Translations under genes and position numbers: made by a program | The notes under the pieces: generated by a model | What the model was told of the DNA's origin: nothing | What the model saw: only the letters and a program-made list of their open reading frames with translations | Database searches by the model: none | NCBI GenBank assembly: GCA_020721085.1 | Contig: DYNJ01000007.1 | Coordinates: forward strand, 1 to 33,811 | Length of the DNA stretch: 33,811 bases | Origin: Sulfurovum sp. | GTDB lineage: Bacteria > Campylobacterota > Campylobacteria > Campylobacterales > Sulfurovaceae | Reading direction: 5' to 3' | Shown: piece by piece, positions 17,493 through 23,470 of the stretch | Layout of the letters: every line of letters begins with the position of its first letter | Numbering within the stretch: the first letter of the stretch is position 1

Positions 17493-18476
17493 ATGTTTGC
17501 CCGTTTTAGACGAAAAAGAATAAACCCGATACTCAGAGAGATGCTCCAGGAAACCCATCTGAGAGTGGATGATATGATCTATCCGCTGTTTGCGCGCCGC
17601 GGAACAGGTATCAAAAAAGAGATCGTATCCATGCCTGGAGTCTATCAGATGAGTATAGATGAGATTGTCAAAGAGTGCGTCGAGCTGAAAAAGCTTGGTC
17701 TATACTCTGTCATACTGTTTGGCATACCCGATATCAAAGACTCAATAGGCTCTGATGCGCTCTGTGAGCATGGCATCATTGCAGACACCATCAGAGCGGT
17801 CAAAAATGCACATCCTGATATGTTTGTAGTGACAGACTTGTGTTTTTGCGAATATACAGACCATGGACATTGCGGCGTGCTTGACCCTGTACTTCACACC
17901 GTCAACAATGACATCACCTTGGACAATCTCGGACTGCAAGCCGTGATTCATGCACGCTCTGGCGCAGATATGATCGCCCCAAGCGGCATGATGGACGGTA
18001 TGATCACGGCTATCAGAGGAGCGCTTGACGCGGCAGGCTTTGACAATCTGCCTATCATGAGCTACTCAAGCAAGTTTGCCTCAGCCTACTATGGGCCGTT
18101 CCGTGATGTAGCCGAATCAGCCCCAAGCTTCGGAGACCGCAGAAGCTACCAGATGAATCCTGCCAACCGCAGAGAGGCCATCATGGAGAGCCTTGAGGAT
18201 GAAAAAGAGGGAGCCGATATCCTCATGGTCAAACCTGCCCTCGCCTATCTGGATATCATCAGGGATATCAAAGAGCGTTCAGATCTGCCTTTGGCATGCT
18301 ATAATGTATCCGGAGAGTATGCGATGCTCAAAGCGGCGGCAAAAGCTGGCGTGATAGACTACGACAGAGTCATGATGGAGACGCTTTTGGCATTCAAACG
18401 CGCCGGAGCGGACATCATCATCACCTATCATGCCAAAGAAGCAGCAGAAATTTTGAATAACAGAGCAAAGATTTAG
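17493..18476 (+). CDS. hemB: Delta-aminolevulinic acid dehydratase (porphobilinogen synthase)
   Basis: Condenses two 5-aminolevulinate molecules to porphobilinogen in haem synthesis. The 327-aa length is normal. Visible motifs are the metal-binding loop [17 protein letters not shown] (about 115-131), the first active-site lysine in [19 protein letters not shown] (about 190-208), [14 protein letters not shown], and the Schiff-base lysine in [15 protein letters not shown] (about 245). The cysteine-containing metal loop suggests a zinc-type rather than purely magnesium-type enzyme. It is transcribed away from ribA. Its TAG stop is followed directly by the decayed accessory island, making hemB the left core-genome boundary. 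Confidence 0.96.
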   Translation: MFARFRRKRINPILREMLQETHLRVDDMIYPLFARRGTGIKKEIVSMPGVYQMSIDEIVKECVELKKLGLYSVILFGIPDIKDSIGSDALCEHGIIADTIRAVKNAHPDMFVVTDLCFCEYTDHGHCGVLDPVLHTVNNDITLDNLGLQAVIHARSGADMIAPSGMMDGMITAIRGALDAAGFDNLPIMSYSSKFASAYYGPFRDVAESAPSFGDRRSYQMNPANRREAIMESLEDEKEGADILMVKPALAYLDIIRDIKERSDLPLACYNVSGEYAMLKAAAKAGVIDYDRVMMETLLAFKRAGADIIITYHAKEAAEILNNRAKI

Positions 18477-18509
18477 CCAAATCTGCCTTATCTCTTTGCC
18501 TGCAACAAC

Positions 18510-18605
18510 ATCTTGTATTTCAAGAAGAGAGCCAGTGAAGAAAAAGTACCATACCAAACACTTATCAATGCCTTTCTGAGAAAAGAGATACAAACAATTG
18601 GATAA
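18510..18605 (+). pseudogene. C-terminal remnant of a CopG/BrnA-type antitoxin
   Basis: An open frame that has no start codon of its own follows hemB's stop in the same frame and reads ILYFKKRASEEKVPYQTLINAFLRKEI. The block VPYQTLINAFLR is typical of the C-terminal part of the ribbon-helix-helix antitoxins linked to BrnT-like toxins. The DNA-binding N-terminus and any toxin gene are missing, so this is a decayed leftover. The final codons run into a 12-bp sequence (gatacaaacaat) that recurs 215 bp downstream. Confidence 0.6.
18587..18598 (+). repeat. 12-bp direct repeat, left copy
   Basis: GATACAAACAAT at the very end of the antitoxin remnant. An identical copy lies at 18802-18813, immediately before the Fic fragment. 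The two bracket about 200 bp that hold the small minus-strand ORF. Confidence 0.5.
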
Positions 18606-18647
18606 TATTTCCTGTCGTAGTGTCTTTTGTTGTGCTTTTGTACATTG

Positions 18648-18773
18648 CTAAGTGAGTTCATCTCTTGTTTTGTTCTTGAAGTGAGTTCTTTGGTAAATCT
18701 TTTTAGACTGCACCTGTCTGGTGATAGGGCAAAAGCCCCATGTGATGCGTTTTTTGATTGTTTGTTTTTTCAT
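18648..18773 (-). CDS. Candidate 41-aa basic small protein
   Basis: An ORF too short for the supplied track, read on the minus strand as MKKQTIKKRITWGFCPITRQ through QSKKIYQRTHFKNKTRDELT. An AGGA sits 6-7 nt before the ATG. The product is strongly basic (many Lys and Arg) with a WGFCPITR core and an SKKIYQR segment, which gives it a protein-like rather than random composition. I do not recognise the family with certainty. It lies inside decayed accessory DNA, between the antitoxin remnant and the Fic fragment, flanked by 12-bp direct repeats. It could be a real small gene, the tail of a larger lost gene, or a chance frame. Confidence 0.4.
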   Translation of the reverse strand: MKKQTIKKRITWGFCPITRQVQSKKIYQRTHFKNKTRDELT

Positions 18774-18801
18774 TGTGGATTCCTATGATAGTTTATGTAA
18801 T

Positions 18802-18813
18802 GATACAAACAAT
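18802..18813 (+). repeat. 12-bp direct repeat, right copy
   Basis: Second GATACAAACAAT, ending 12 nt before the ATG that opens the Fic fragment. It probably marks a recombination joint that removed the Fic N-terminus. Confidence 0.5.
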
Positions 18814-18825
18814 CAGTGTCATCCA

Positions 18826-19119
18826 ATGCACCCCTTTAGGGAAGGCAATGAAAGAACACAAAGACTATTTATTGAAGAATTGGCAAAAAATGCTGGATAT
18901 GAACTTAATCTTTCAAATGTAAGTCAAAGTGTTATGATACAAGCGTCAATACAAGGAGTTAAAGGAAATATAAAAGGTTATGAGAACATCATAAAAGTGT
19001 ATTTAAAAAATCAATCAATAAAAATCAAAAGTGAACTAGAGCCTCCTTCTGAGAAACATAACAATAATATGCACCCTTCACCCTCTATTGATCCTTTTAA
19101 AAAGCCTTGGGAGCGATAG
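18826..19119 (+). pseudogene. Fic/DOC-domain protein, C-terminal fragment
   Basis: The frame begins exactly at the catalytic Fic motif: MHPFREGNERTQRLFIEELAKNAGY, where intact Fic AMP-transferases have HPFxxGNGRTxR. The catalytic histidine is present but the second glycine of the motif is glutamate. The roughly 100 residues and helices that normally precede it (including most of the Fic fold) are absent. The ORF-track start at 18721 adds a sequence unlike any Fic N-terminus. The 97 remaining residues end in a Ser/Pro-rich tail (MHPSPSIDPFKKPWER). I judge this a decayed toxin or effector gene and unlikely to be active. Confidence 0.7.
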
Positions 19120-19132
19120 AAGATTTGTCAAG

Positions 19133-19359
19133 ATGAAAAAGAAAATTGCTATCGAGTATAACAAGGAAACATCTAAAATAACCCTCAATACCTACGATGA
19201 TGGCTTCTTTCTCTTCGAAATAGATATATCCCCGATGCTGTCCTCACTCTAGCCCTTGAAAAGCTATATGATGACTATAACTTAGATCAAGGCGATGAGC
19301 TACATATCACGAAAAAGAAAAGCTTGGGAAATATAACGAAGATTGAGTTGAAAAAGTAA
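19133..19359 (+). pseudogene. Small ORF broken by a frameshift, downstream of the Fic fragment
   Basis: Starting at ATG 19133, 14 nt after the Fic fragment, the frame reads MKKKIAIEYNKETSKITLNTYDD and stops after about 38 codons. A different frame then continues with good protein character: DAVLTLALEKLYDDYNLDQ followed by GDELHITKKK, to a TAA at 19357-19359. Joined, the product would be about 75 aa. I do not recognise the family. The close spacing to fic suggests it was once a partner gene. A real frameshift mutation fits the decay all around it, but a sequencing indel is possible. Confidence 0.45.
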
Positions 19360-19363
19360 GGAT

Positions 19364-19404
19364 TTTTTAAAAACTTGGTTTTGTGCGTTTGCTACATAAT
19401 ATCG
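19364..19404 (+). repeat. 41-bp direct repeat flanking the accessory modules, left copy
   Basis: TTTTTAAAAAC, four variable bases, then an exact 26-bp match ending GCTACATAATATCG, shared with 23205-23245. An inverted, imperfect match to the sequence just before it (GTAAGGATTTTTTAAAAA) is also found at 23157-23182. Confidence 0.7.
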
Positions 19405-19842
19405 GAATTAAAGAGGTCTTATGCTGAAAACAAAATCCTCGTTTTAGTCTTGGAGCCGAACGGAATCAATAATTTTTACAAAAATATCCATTCTTTTGAG
19501 TTTGATGGGAAAACTGTTGAATTGGAAAAAACCGTTGTTTTGCTTAATATAAAAAAGGAAAATGTTTACAAACGGCTTGACGAACTTGTTGATATAAGCA
19601 CAACCCCTCTACTGTATGAAAAAGAAAAAAATCGAATAGAAAGAGGTAGGCTTCGTGAACTTATTGAGGAGCTTAAAATTGATGGGTATGCAAATGTTAT
19701 AAGGGATAGATATTTTACAGAAGGATATGTGAAAGACATAGTTAATGCTATTCCCCTTTTGGTGTCTTTTGAGAATTCCAAGAAAAGAGAGATGAATCGC
19801 CTTTTAGGCACTAATAAGCCTAACTCCAAGATATTATTTTGA
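19405..19842 (+). CDS. Unrecognised protein, probably truncated at its 5' end
   Basis: The ORF track gives 155 aa from a TTG at 19375, but those first codons are the 41-bp repeat itself, so the real coding sequence was probably cut or fused there. No in-frame ATG or ribosome binding site marks a better start. The remaining roughly 145 residues (ILVLVLEPNGINNFYKNIHS, later EKEKNRIERGRLRELIEELK, GYVKDIVNAIPLLVSFE) have a convincing protein composition: a hydrophobic beta strand near the start, a basic and acidic helical middle and a hydrophobic strand near the end. I do not recognise the family. It precedes the AbiE-like operon by 131 bp on the same strand and may be the tail of an older defence or toxin gene. 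Confidence 0.45.
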   Translation, partial: ELKRSYAENKILVLVLEPNGINNFYKNIHSFEFDGKTVELEKTVVLLNIKKENVYKRLDELVDISTTPLLYEKEKNRIERGRLRELIEELKIDGYANVIRDRYFTEGYVKDIVNAIPLLVSFENSKKREMNRLLGTNKPNSKILF

Positions 19843-19892
19843 ACTTTTATAGAAAAAACGATATTTTATCATAATTAACTAAATATAGTGCT

Positions 19893-19914
19893 ATATAACT
19901 ATAATAAGTTATAT
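19893..19914 (+). promoter_or_regulatory. Inverted repeat just upstream of the first AbiE-like promoter
   Basis: ATATAACT-ATAATA-AGTTATAT is a perfect 8-bp inverted repeat with a 6-nt centre, ending 4 nt before the -35 hexamer. It could be an operator for a small DNA-binding protein in the operon, or the end of transcription from the upstream ORF. Confidence 0.4.
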
Positions 19915-19918
19915 TATC

Positions 19919-19948
19919 TTGACTTTTATTAACAATATTTGCTATAAT
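19919..19948 (+). promoter_or_regulatory. Promoter of the first AbiE-like operon
   Basis: TTGACT (19919-19924), an 18-bp spacer, then TATAAT (19943-19948) with a TGC extension directly before it. The first start codon follows 25 nt later behind AGAAAGAG. This is the best sigma70 match in the window. Confidence 0.7.
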
Positions 19949-19973
19949 AAATAAAATTATAGAAAGAGTTTAG

Positions 19974-20195
19974 ATGGAATGGAACAGCAAAGCCAAGAGA
20001 CTTATTAAGTCAGAGTTAGCTAAAAGAGAAATTGATTATGTAAAGTTGGCTAAACTGATGAATGATATTGGGGTTGAGGAAAAACAAGTCAATATAGCCA
20101 ATAAGATAAATCGTGGAACATTTAGTTTTGGTTTCGCTTTGCAGGTTTTTAAGGCTATTGGTGTTGAAAATTTAAACATAAAGGATATAACATGA
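19974..20195 (+). CDS. DUF6471-type small protein, first gene of AbiE-like operon
   Basis: A 73-aa protein matching the DUF6471 pattern as I recall it: W-x-x-x-A-K-R-L-(I/L)-K-x-E-L, then LAKLMNDIGVEEKQVNIANK and NRGTFSFGFALQVFKAIGVE. The predicted helices resemble a Cro-like helix-turn-helix, with the conserved NKINRGTFS in the recognition region, so a DNA-binding or regulatory role is likely but unproven. It opens a three-gene operon behind a strong promoter and an inverted repeat. Its stop codon overlaps the start of the next gene by 4 nt (ATGA). I infer that it supplies the operator-binding part that the next protein lacks. Confidence 0.75.
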   Translation: MEWNSKAKRLIKSELAKREIDYVKLAKLMNDIGVEEKQVNIANKINRGTFSFGFALQVFKAIGVENLNIKDIT

Positions 20196-20707
20196 GTATT
20201 CTTGAGCGAATAAATCAAAGAAGGGAAGAGAAAGAAAACCAACTTCTTAAAAACCCTTTATACACCAAAGAGTATAAGCAGTACTATATTACAGGCACGA
20301 GTGCCTTCAATATCCCATATATGGGGACGCAGTGTGATTGGCATCAGATTGATACCCTTAAAGCGGGTAGAGAGGGTAAGTTTGTAATGCATCCGCATGT
20401 CATTGTTGGTGCAGAGGATATCTTTGGAGAGTATGGGATATGGGATTGCAGTAAATGGCTAGAAGGAAGGGGTTTTAAAAAAAATAATTATCTTTGTGCA
20501 ACACCGATTAGAGCCATTCTTGACATACTTTACTATCGGATAGTTATCAAAAAACAGTATCCCCAATCACTTGATGATTTTTGGGACTTTATGTTTGACG
20601 AAGTGGACATAAGTGAATTACATCAGAAGTTGGGCGAGCTAGAATTGAATCTTAGCCATAGTGAAGCTGAAATCCTCAGAAGCTGGAGAAATAAAAATGA
20701 ACTATGA
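20192..20707 (+). CDS. AbiEi-like antitoxin candidate without its own HTH
   Basis: A 171-aa protein whose middle segment, CATPIRAILDILYYRIVIKK near residues 103-122, resembles the A-S/T-P-x-R-A-L-L-D-L-L-Y block of AbiEi antitoxin C-terminal domains. The usual N-terminal winged helix is absent; instead residues 25-75 contain YYITGTSAFNIPYMGTQCDW and GKFVMHPHVIVG, which I do not recognise. It overlaps the upstream gene by 4 nt and the downstream nucleotidyltransferase by 11 nt, the tight coupling expected of a toxin-antitoxin pair. Function as an antitoxin is inferred from position and the short motif only. Confidence 0.6.
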   Translation: MSILERINQRREEKENQLLKNPLYTKEYKQYYITGTSAFNIPYMGTQCDWHQIDTLKAGREGKFVMHPHVIVGAEDIFGEYGIWDCSKWLEGRGFKKNNYLCATPIRAILDILYYRIVIKKQYPQSLDDFWDFMFDEVDISELHQKLGELELNLSHSEAEILRSWRNKNEL

Positions 20708-21440
20708 CGATAATCAAAAAGAATTACACATTCTTTTTATGAGAGAGATTTTGTTATCCATAAATTCAAGAAATTATCCCACAGTCTTAAAGGGTGGCAC
20801 AGCTCTTCTTCTTTGTTATGAGTTGGATAGATTTAGTGAAGATATTGACCTCGACTCAGAAAAAAGCTTTAATTTGGAGACCGCAATCAAGGATGCTTCT
20901 CGAAAGATAGGCATAACAATTAACAGTATAAACATACCAAAAGATACAGAAACAACAAAGAGATATAAAATTCATTACAATGGGGATATGTATCTAAAAA
21001 TTGAAACATCACTTAGAAACGAAATAAATGATAATGATGTTTCTGTCATAAATGGAATCAAGGTGTATAATCCAGAAATAATTCTTAGCATGAAGATCTC
21101 AGCAATATATGGAGAAAGAGCAAGGACGAAAGCAAGAGATCTTCACGATATTATATTTTTAGCAAAAAAATATATCTCTGTATTCTCGGAGGAACAAATT
21201 GGCAACTTCCTGAGATTATCAGGAGATATCGATAAAATACTTTCATTTGAAGATGATTATAGTGAAGACTTTATTCTGAGGGAACAATTTGAAAATGACA
21301 TTGATGAACTAGAAAAACAAGCACAAAAATTAAAACATTTGAAAGAACAAACGGAAATAAAGTCTATTTTAGAAAAAAATAATAGTGCGCAGACTAAAAA
21401 ATCTAAAAATGACGACCCTCCACAGAGATTTAAACCATAA
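20697..21440 (+). CDS. AbiEii/AbiGii-family nucleotidyltransferase toxin
   Basis: A 247-aa AbiEii-type nucleotidyltransferase (DUF1814 group). It has TVLKGGTALLLCYELDRFSE followed directly by DIDLDSE near residues 28-55 (the GG...DxD nucleotidyltransferase motif), a substrate block YNPEIILSMKISA near 128, and RARTKARDLHDIIFLAKKY near 144-162 (the K-x-RD-x-x-D motif). The start is set at 20697 (MNYDDNQ), 12 codons inside the track ORF, because GGAGA lies upstream and the ATGAACTATGA overlap with the previous stop fits coupling. The C-terminus is a lysine- and glutamate-rich helix with a disordered tail. AbiE toxins act in phage abortive infection; characterised relatives modify tRNA. The exact target here is unknown. 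Confidence 0.82.
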   Translation: MNYDDNQKELHILFMREILLSINSRNYPTVLKGGTALLLCYELDRFSEDIDLDSEKSFNLETAIKDASRKIGITINSINIPKDTETTKRYKIHYNGDMYLKIETSLRNEINDNDVSVINGIKVYNPEIILSMKISAIYGERARTKARDLHDIIFLAKKYISVFSEEQIGNFLRLSGDIDKILSFEDDYSEDFILREQFENDIDELEKQAQKLKHLKEQTEIKSILEKNNSAQTKKSKNDDPPQRFKP

Positions 21441-21580
21441 TGCAAACCTTAGAATAACAGTAGGAACCAGGTGATAATGATAACTCAATTCGGGCTATGA
21501 TTTCCAAAGCAGTCAAAAGATAGCTCCCGTGAAAATGTCACAGTCAAGCGAGTACGACAAAAACCATCCACAAGGAGGCT

Positions 21581-21697
21581 TTAGCAAAAATCGCTCAAAG
21601 TACCGTTCTTGACTGCCTGATAGCTCTCTTCGCCTACGAGTTTGCGGATGATCTCAAGCCCAAAACATATAGCAGTTCCAAGGCCGCGGGAAGTCAT
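21581..21697 (-). pseudogene. Displaced 3' end of a DJ-1/PfpI gene (diverged allele)
   Basis: On the minus strand this encodes the last 38 residues of a DJ-1/PfpI protein, from MTSRGLGTAICFGLEII to VKNGTLSDFC plus a stop. It aligns without gaps to the 3' end of the intact gene at 23507-23623, with about 10 mismatches in 116 bp. Nine of them are in the 40 bp farthest from the stop, and most are synonymous (three amino-acid changes). It begins precisely where the nucleotidyltransferase gene ends and supplies that gene's TGA stop. Confidence 0.85.
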
Positions 21698-22605
21698 TTC
21701 TTTAGTTTATTCTTCTTTCGTGCTTCGAAATTTCTAGCCTTTGCCATCTCAGCGGGCATATCCCTATAAATCTTTTGGCACTCCCTCTCAATAAAAATAT
21801 TATGCTCATAAACACACAAATAATCATCAATATTGTCACACTCATTCTCTTTCATTTTTTCTTCCATATAGGTCTGGTAAGAAAAATCCAACAATTCTGG
21901 AGCTAAAAGTAATGTGTCGGCAAAATCATTTTGAAATTTTATAACAGCCTCTTTCATAGCATAATTAGACTGACCATCATCCACGAGTGCGATATCCCAT
22001 CTTCTTGTTATTTTTAGTGCGGTTATCAAACTATCTATATTGTAAACATAGCCTGTGGTCTCCAAAAACTTAAGTTCAAGATCCAATAACATATCTTTTA
22101 AGCTGATAGGCTCCAACTGTTTAAATAGAAAATATATGTCAAATAAATCTTTTATGGTGTCAGTTCTGTCACATAGCGCTTTTAGTTTGTACAGGAGCAT
22201 ATTGTAATGGTTTTCTATCTTTGGAAAATCTTTATGTGATATAAATGTCAAATCCCCAAGTCTGTCAGCTGTAAAGTTCAATAGCTCTATTTTAATGATT
22301 TCATCGCTATCTCCCACATTACAAAATATACGATGTGTGCCATCCTCTGTCTTTATATGTCGAATACTATGTAGATCTTTATTGCCCCCCAAGGCAGTGA
22401 TAATCTTTCTTGAAAGGCTTGCAAACTCTCCCGTTCCCATTTCATAGGGGATAAAGAAATCAAGATCTTCCGACTCACGGTATTTTTCAGGGAGGAGATA
22501 GCATTGAACGGCTGTGCCGCCTGCTAAAAATATCTCGTCTATATTTTGAAGGGTTGTGAGTATAACTTTTTGGTTTTGATAAACCTCATTCCAATTACGC
22601 AACAT
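21694..22605 (-). CDS. AbiEii-like nucleotidyltransferase of the second module
   Basis: A 303-aa nucleotidyltransferase: IFLAGGTAVQCYLLPEKYRE followed by SEDLDFF (about residues 25-51) is the GG...DLD motif, and ALCDRTDTIKDLFDIYFLFKQ (about 138-158) matches the K-x-(R/K)D-x-x-D motif of AbiEii toxins. It is a different subtype from the neighbouring copy on the plus strand. It overlaps the HTH gene upstream by 11 nt (stop at 22595, start at 22605) behind GGAGG. Its last residues are KKNKLKK, and its TGA stop is formed by the junction with the DJ-1 fragment, so the original C-terminus may have been slightly longer or different. Catalytic residues look intact. Confidence 0.78.
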   Translation of the reverse strand: MLRNWNEVYQNQKVILTTLQNIDEIFLAGGTAVQCYLLPEKYRESEDLDFFIPYEMGTGEFASLSRKIITALGGNKDLHSIRHIKTEDGTHRIFCNVGDSDEIIKIELLNFTADRLGDLTFISHKDFPKIENHYNMLLYKLKALCDRTDTIKDLFDIYFLFKQLEPISLKDMLLDLELKFLETTGYVYNIDSLITALKITRRWDIALVDDGQSNYAMKEAVIKFQNDFADTLLLAPELLDFSYQTYMEEKMKENECDNIDDYLCVYEHNIFIERECQKIYRDMPAEMAKARNFEARKKNKLKK

Positions 22606-23089
22606 TCAACCCTCCACCTTTATATATATCTACAACATTTTTCCAAAATATAGCTTTCCTCTCTTCAAAAATGTGCTTTATGGTCGGCAAAAGTTTTTCA
22701 ATAGTTTTGGTAGTGAGAAGCTTTAATATATCTCCGTAAAACAAGTTCTCAAAAAATGGTTTAACAAAGTCAGGATTTCCCTTTTTAACTTCTTTAAGAA
22801 TATAGGTCGGCTCATAGTTCTTCCCCCAAAAAGCAACCTGTATTTCTTTCACCAGCTTATCTGTAATCTCTATATGCGTAACAGGAAGCAGTTTTAATTG
22901 ATGCCTTCTAGGATTTTCAATAAAAGATATTTTTTTGAGTAGTACAAAAGCATAATTGGGTACATTTCCGCTTCTTTTCCATCCCGCTACGGTATCATAG
23001 GGTATTTCGCTTTTCTCGGCAAACTCTTTTTTTGTCATGCCGTGATATTTTAATGCTTTGTCAAAAAGGTAAGCTTTTTCTTTGTTCAT
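22595..23089 (-). CDS. HTH-domain antitoxin/regulator of the second module
   Basis: A 164-aa protein with an N-terminal helix-turn-helix (residues 8-45: ALKYHGMTKKEFAEKSEIPY followed by DTVAGWKRSGNVPNYA), of the kind that binds palindromic operators. The C-terminal half (ITDKLVKEIQVAFWGKNYEP, then FENLFYGDILKLLTTKTIEK) is helical and probably neutralises the partner nucleotidyltransferase. That role is inferred from the two-gene arrangement with 11-nt overlap; I do not recognise the C-terminal family. A perfect 23-bp palindrome lies 11 bp upstream of its start and over the -10, so autorepression is likely. Confidence 0.7.
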   Translation of the reverse strand: MNKEKAYLFDKALKYHGMTKKEFAEKSEIPYDTVAGWKRSGNVPNYAFVLLKKISFIENPRRHQLKLLPVTHIEITDKLVKEIQVAFWGKNYEPTYILKEVKKGNPDFVKPFFENLFYGDILKLLTTKTIEKLLPTIKHIFEERKAIFWKNVVDIYKGGGLNVA

Positions 23090-23099
23090 TTTATTTCCA

Positions 23100-23122
23100 A
23101 ATATTGTTAATTTAACAATATT
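23100..23122 (-). promoter_or_regulatory. Operator: perfect 23-bp palindrome of the second module
   Basis: AATATTGTTAA-T-TTAACAATATT has two 11-bp arms that are exact reverse complements around one central base. It overlaps the -10 element and the expected transcription start of the HTH-nucleotidyltransferase operon, so protein binding there would block the promoter. Confidence 0.7.
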
Positions 23123-23125
23123 ATA
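23120..23125 (-). promoter_or_regulatory. -10 element of the second AbiE-like operon
   Basis: The minus strand reads GATATAATATTG. TATAAT lies 31 nt upstream of the HTH gene start and overlaps the palindromic operator by 3 nt. A weak TTGTGC lies 20 bp farther upstream. Confidence 0.55.
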
Positions 23126-23156
23126 TCATATTTAATTGTATGTTGGCACAAAACTA

Positions 23157-23182
23157 ATTTTTTAAAAAATCCTCACTTTCAA
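23157..23182 (-). repeat. Inverted partial copy of the left boundary sequence
   Basis: On the minus strand TTGAAAGTGAGGATTTTTTAAAAA resembles TTGAAAAAGTAAGGATTTTTTAAAAA at 19344-19373. The two face each other across the island. Confidence 0.45.
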
Positions 23183-23204
23183 AAAGCCTTAGGAGTGTTA
23201 AGCG

Positions 23205-23245
23205 TTTTTAAAAACATATTTTTGTGCGTTTGCTACATAATATCG
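23205..23245 (+). repeat. 41-bp direct repeat flanking the accessory modules, right copy
   Basis: TTTTTAAAAAC, four variable bases and the same 26-bp run as at 19379-19404. It is directly followed, after 12 bp, by the captured piece of efp. Confidence 0.7.
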
Positions 23246-23257
23246 TAAATAATGATC

Positions 23258-23321
23258 TTTTCCGCTTGAGAGATTTTTGATCTTGACTCTTACAAATGCC
23301 GCGCCTTTGCCAGGCTTGACA
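23258..23321 (-). pseudogene. 64-bp internal fragment of efp
   Basis: Identical over 64 bp to 24499-24562 inside the efp gene and in the same orientation. It encodes [21 protein letters not shown] without start or stop, so it is a captured fragment and not a gene. Confidence 0.9.
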
Positions 23322-23323
23322 AA

Positions 23324-23470
23324 TCAGGGCATTATACCGGCGAAATCGAGGATAAGATCCTTTCGATTTTTGACATTGATGGGTTCTTTTGCATAGCAGT
23401 ACTGTTTTGAGAAGTTATCACAGAAAGAAGCAGTGCATCGCGGTTTGAGAGAATGACGATTTTGTTTTTC
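23324..23470 (-). pseudogene. Possible remnant of a small antitoxin-like gene
   Basis: A frame open on the minus strand for about 45 codons without a plausible start ends in EPINVKNRKDLILDFAGIMP and a stop. The L-x-x-F-A-G-I segment resembles the C-terminal part of some small antitoxins. The joint with the efp fragment lies 2-3 nt beyond the stop. Between it and the DJ-1 stop (23471-23506) nothing else is recognised. This is weak evidence. Confidence 0.2.

Noticed and set aside
18465-18499. Inverted repeat GCAAAGA...TCTTTGC as hemB terminator
   Set aside because: The loop is long, the inner stem is weak and no T run follows. It is not convincing.
18721-18825. N-terminal part of the track ORF before the Fic motif
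   Set aside because: The sequence MIGQKPHVMRFLIVCFF onward does not resemble a Fic N-terminus, overlaps a better minus-strand small ORF, and precedes a probable recombination joint.
19375-19404. TTG start of the 155-aa ORF
   Set aside because: These codons are the 41-bp repeat, and there is no ribosome binding site. The real start is unknown.
23200-23245. Integron attC-like site (GTTAAGC near the right repeat)
   Set aside because: Only a single 7-bp core-like match was seen, with no paired core and no integrase, and the modules hold more genes than typical cassettes.
23258-23411. Plus-strand frame reading [21 protein letters not shown] through to a stop
   Set aside because: Its first half is the antisense of the efp fragment, so the frame is a shadow created by the joint.
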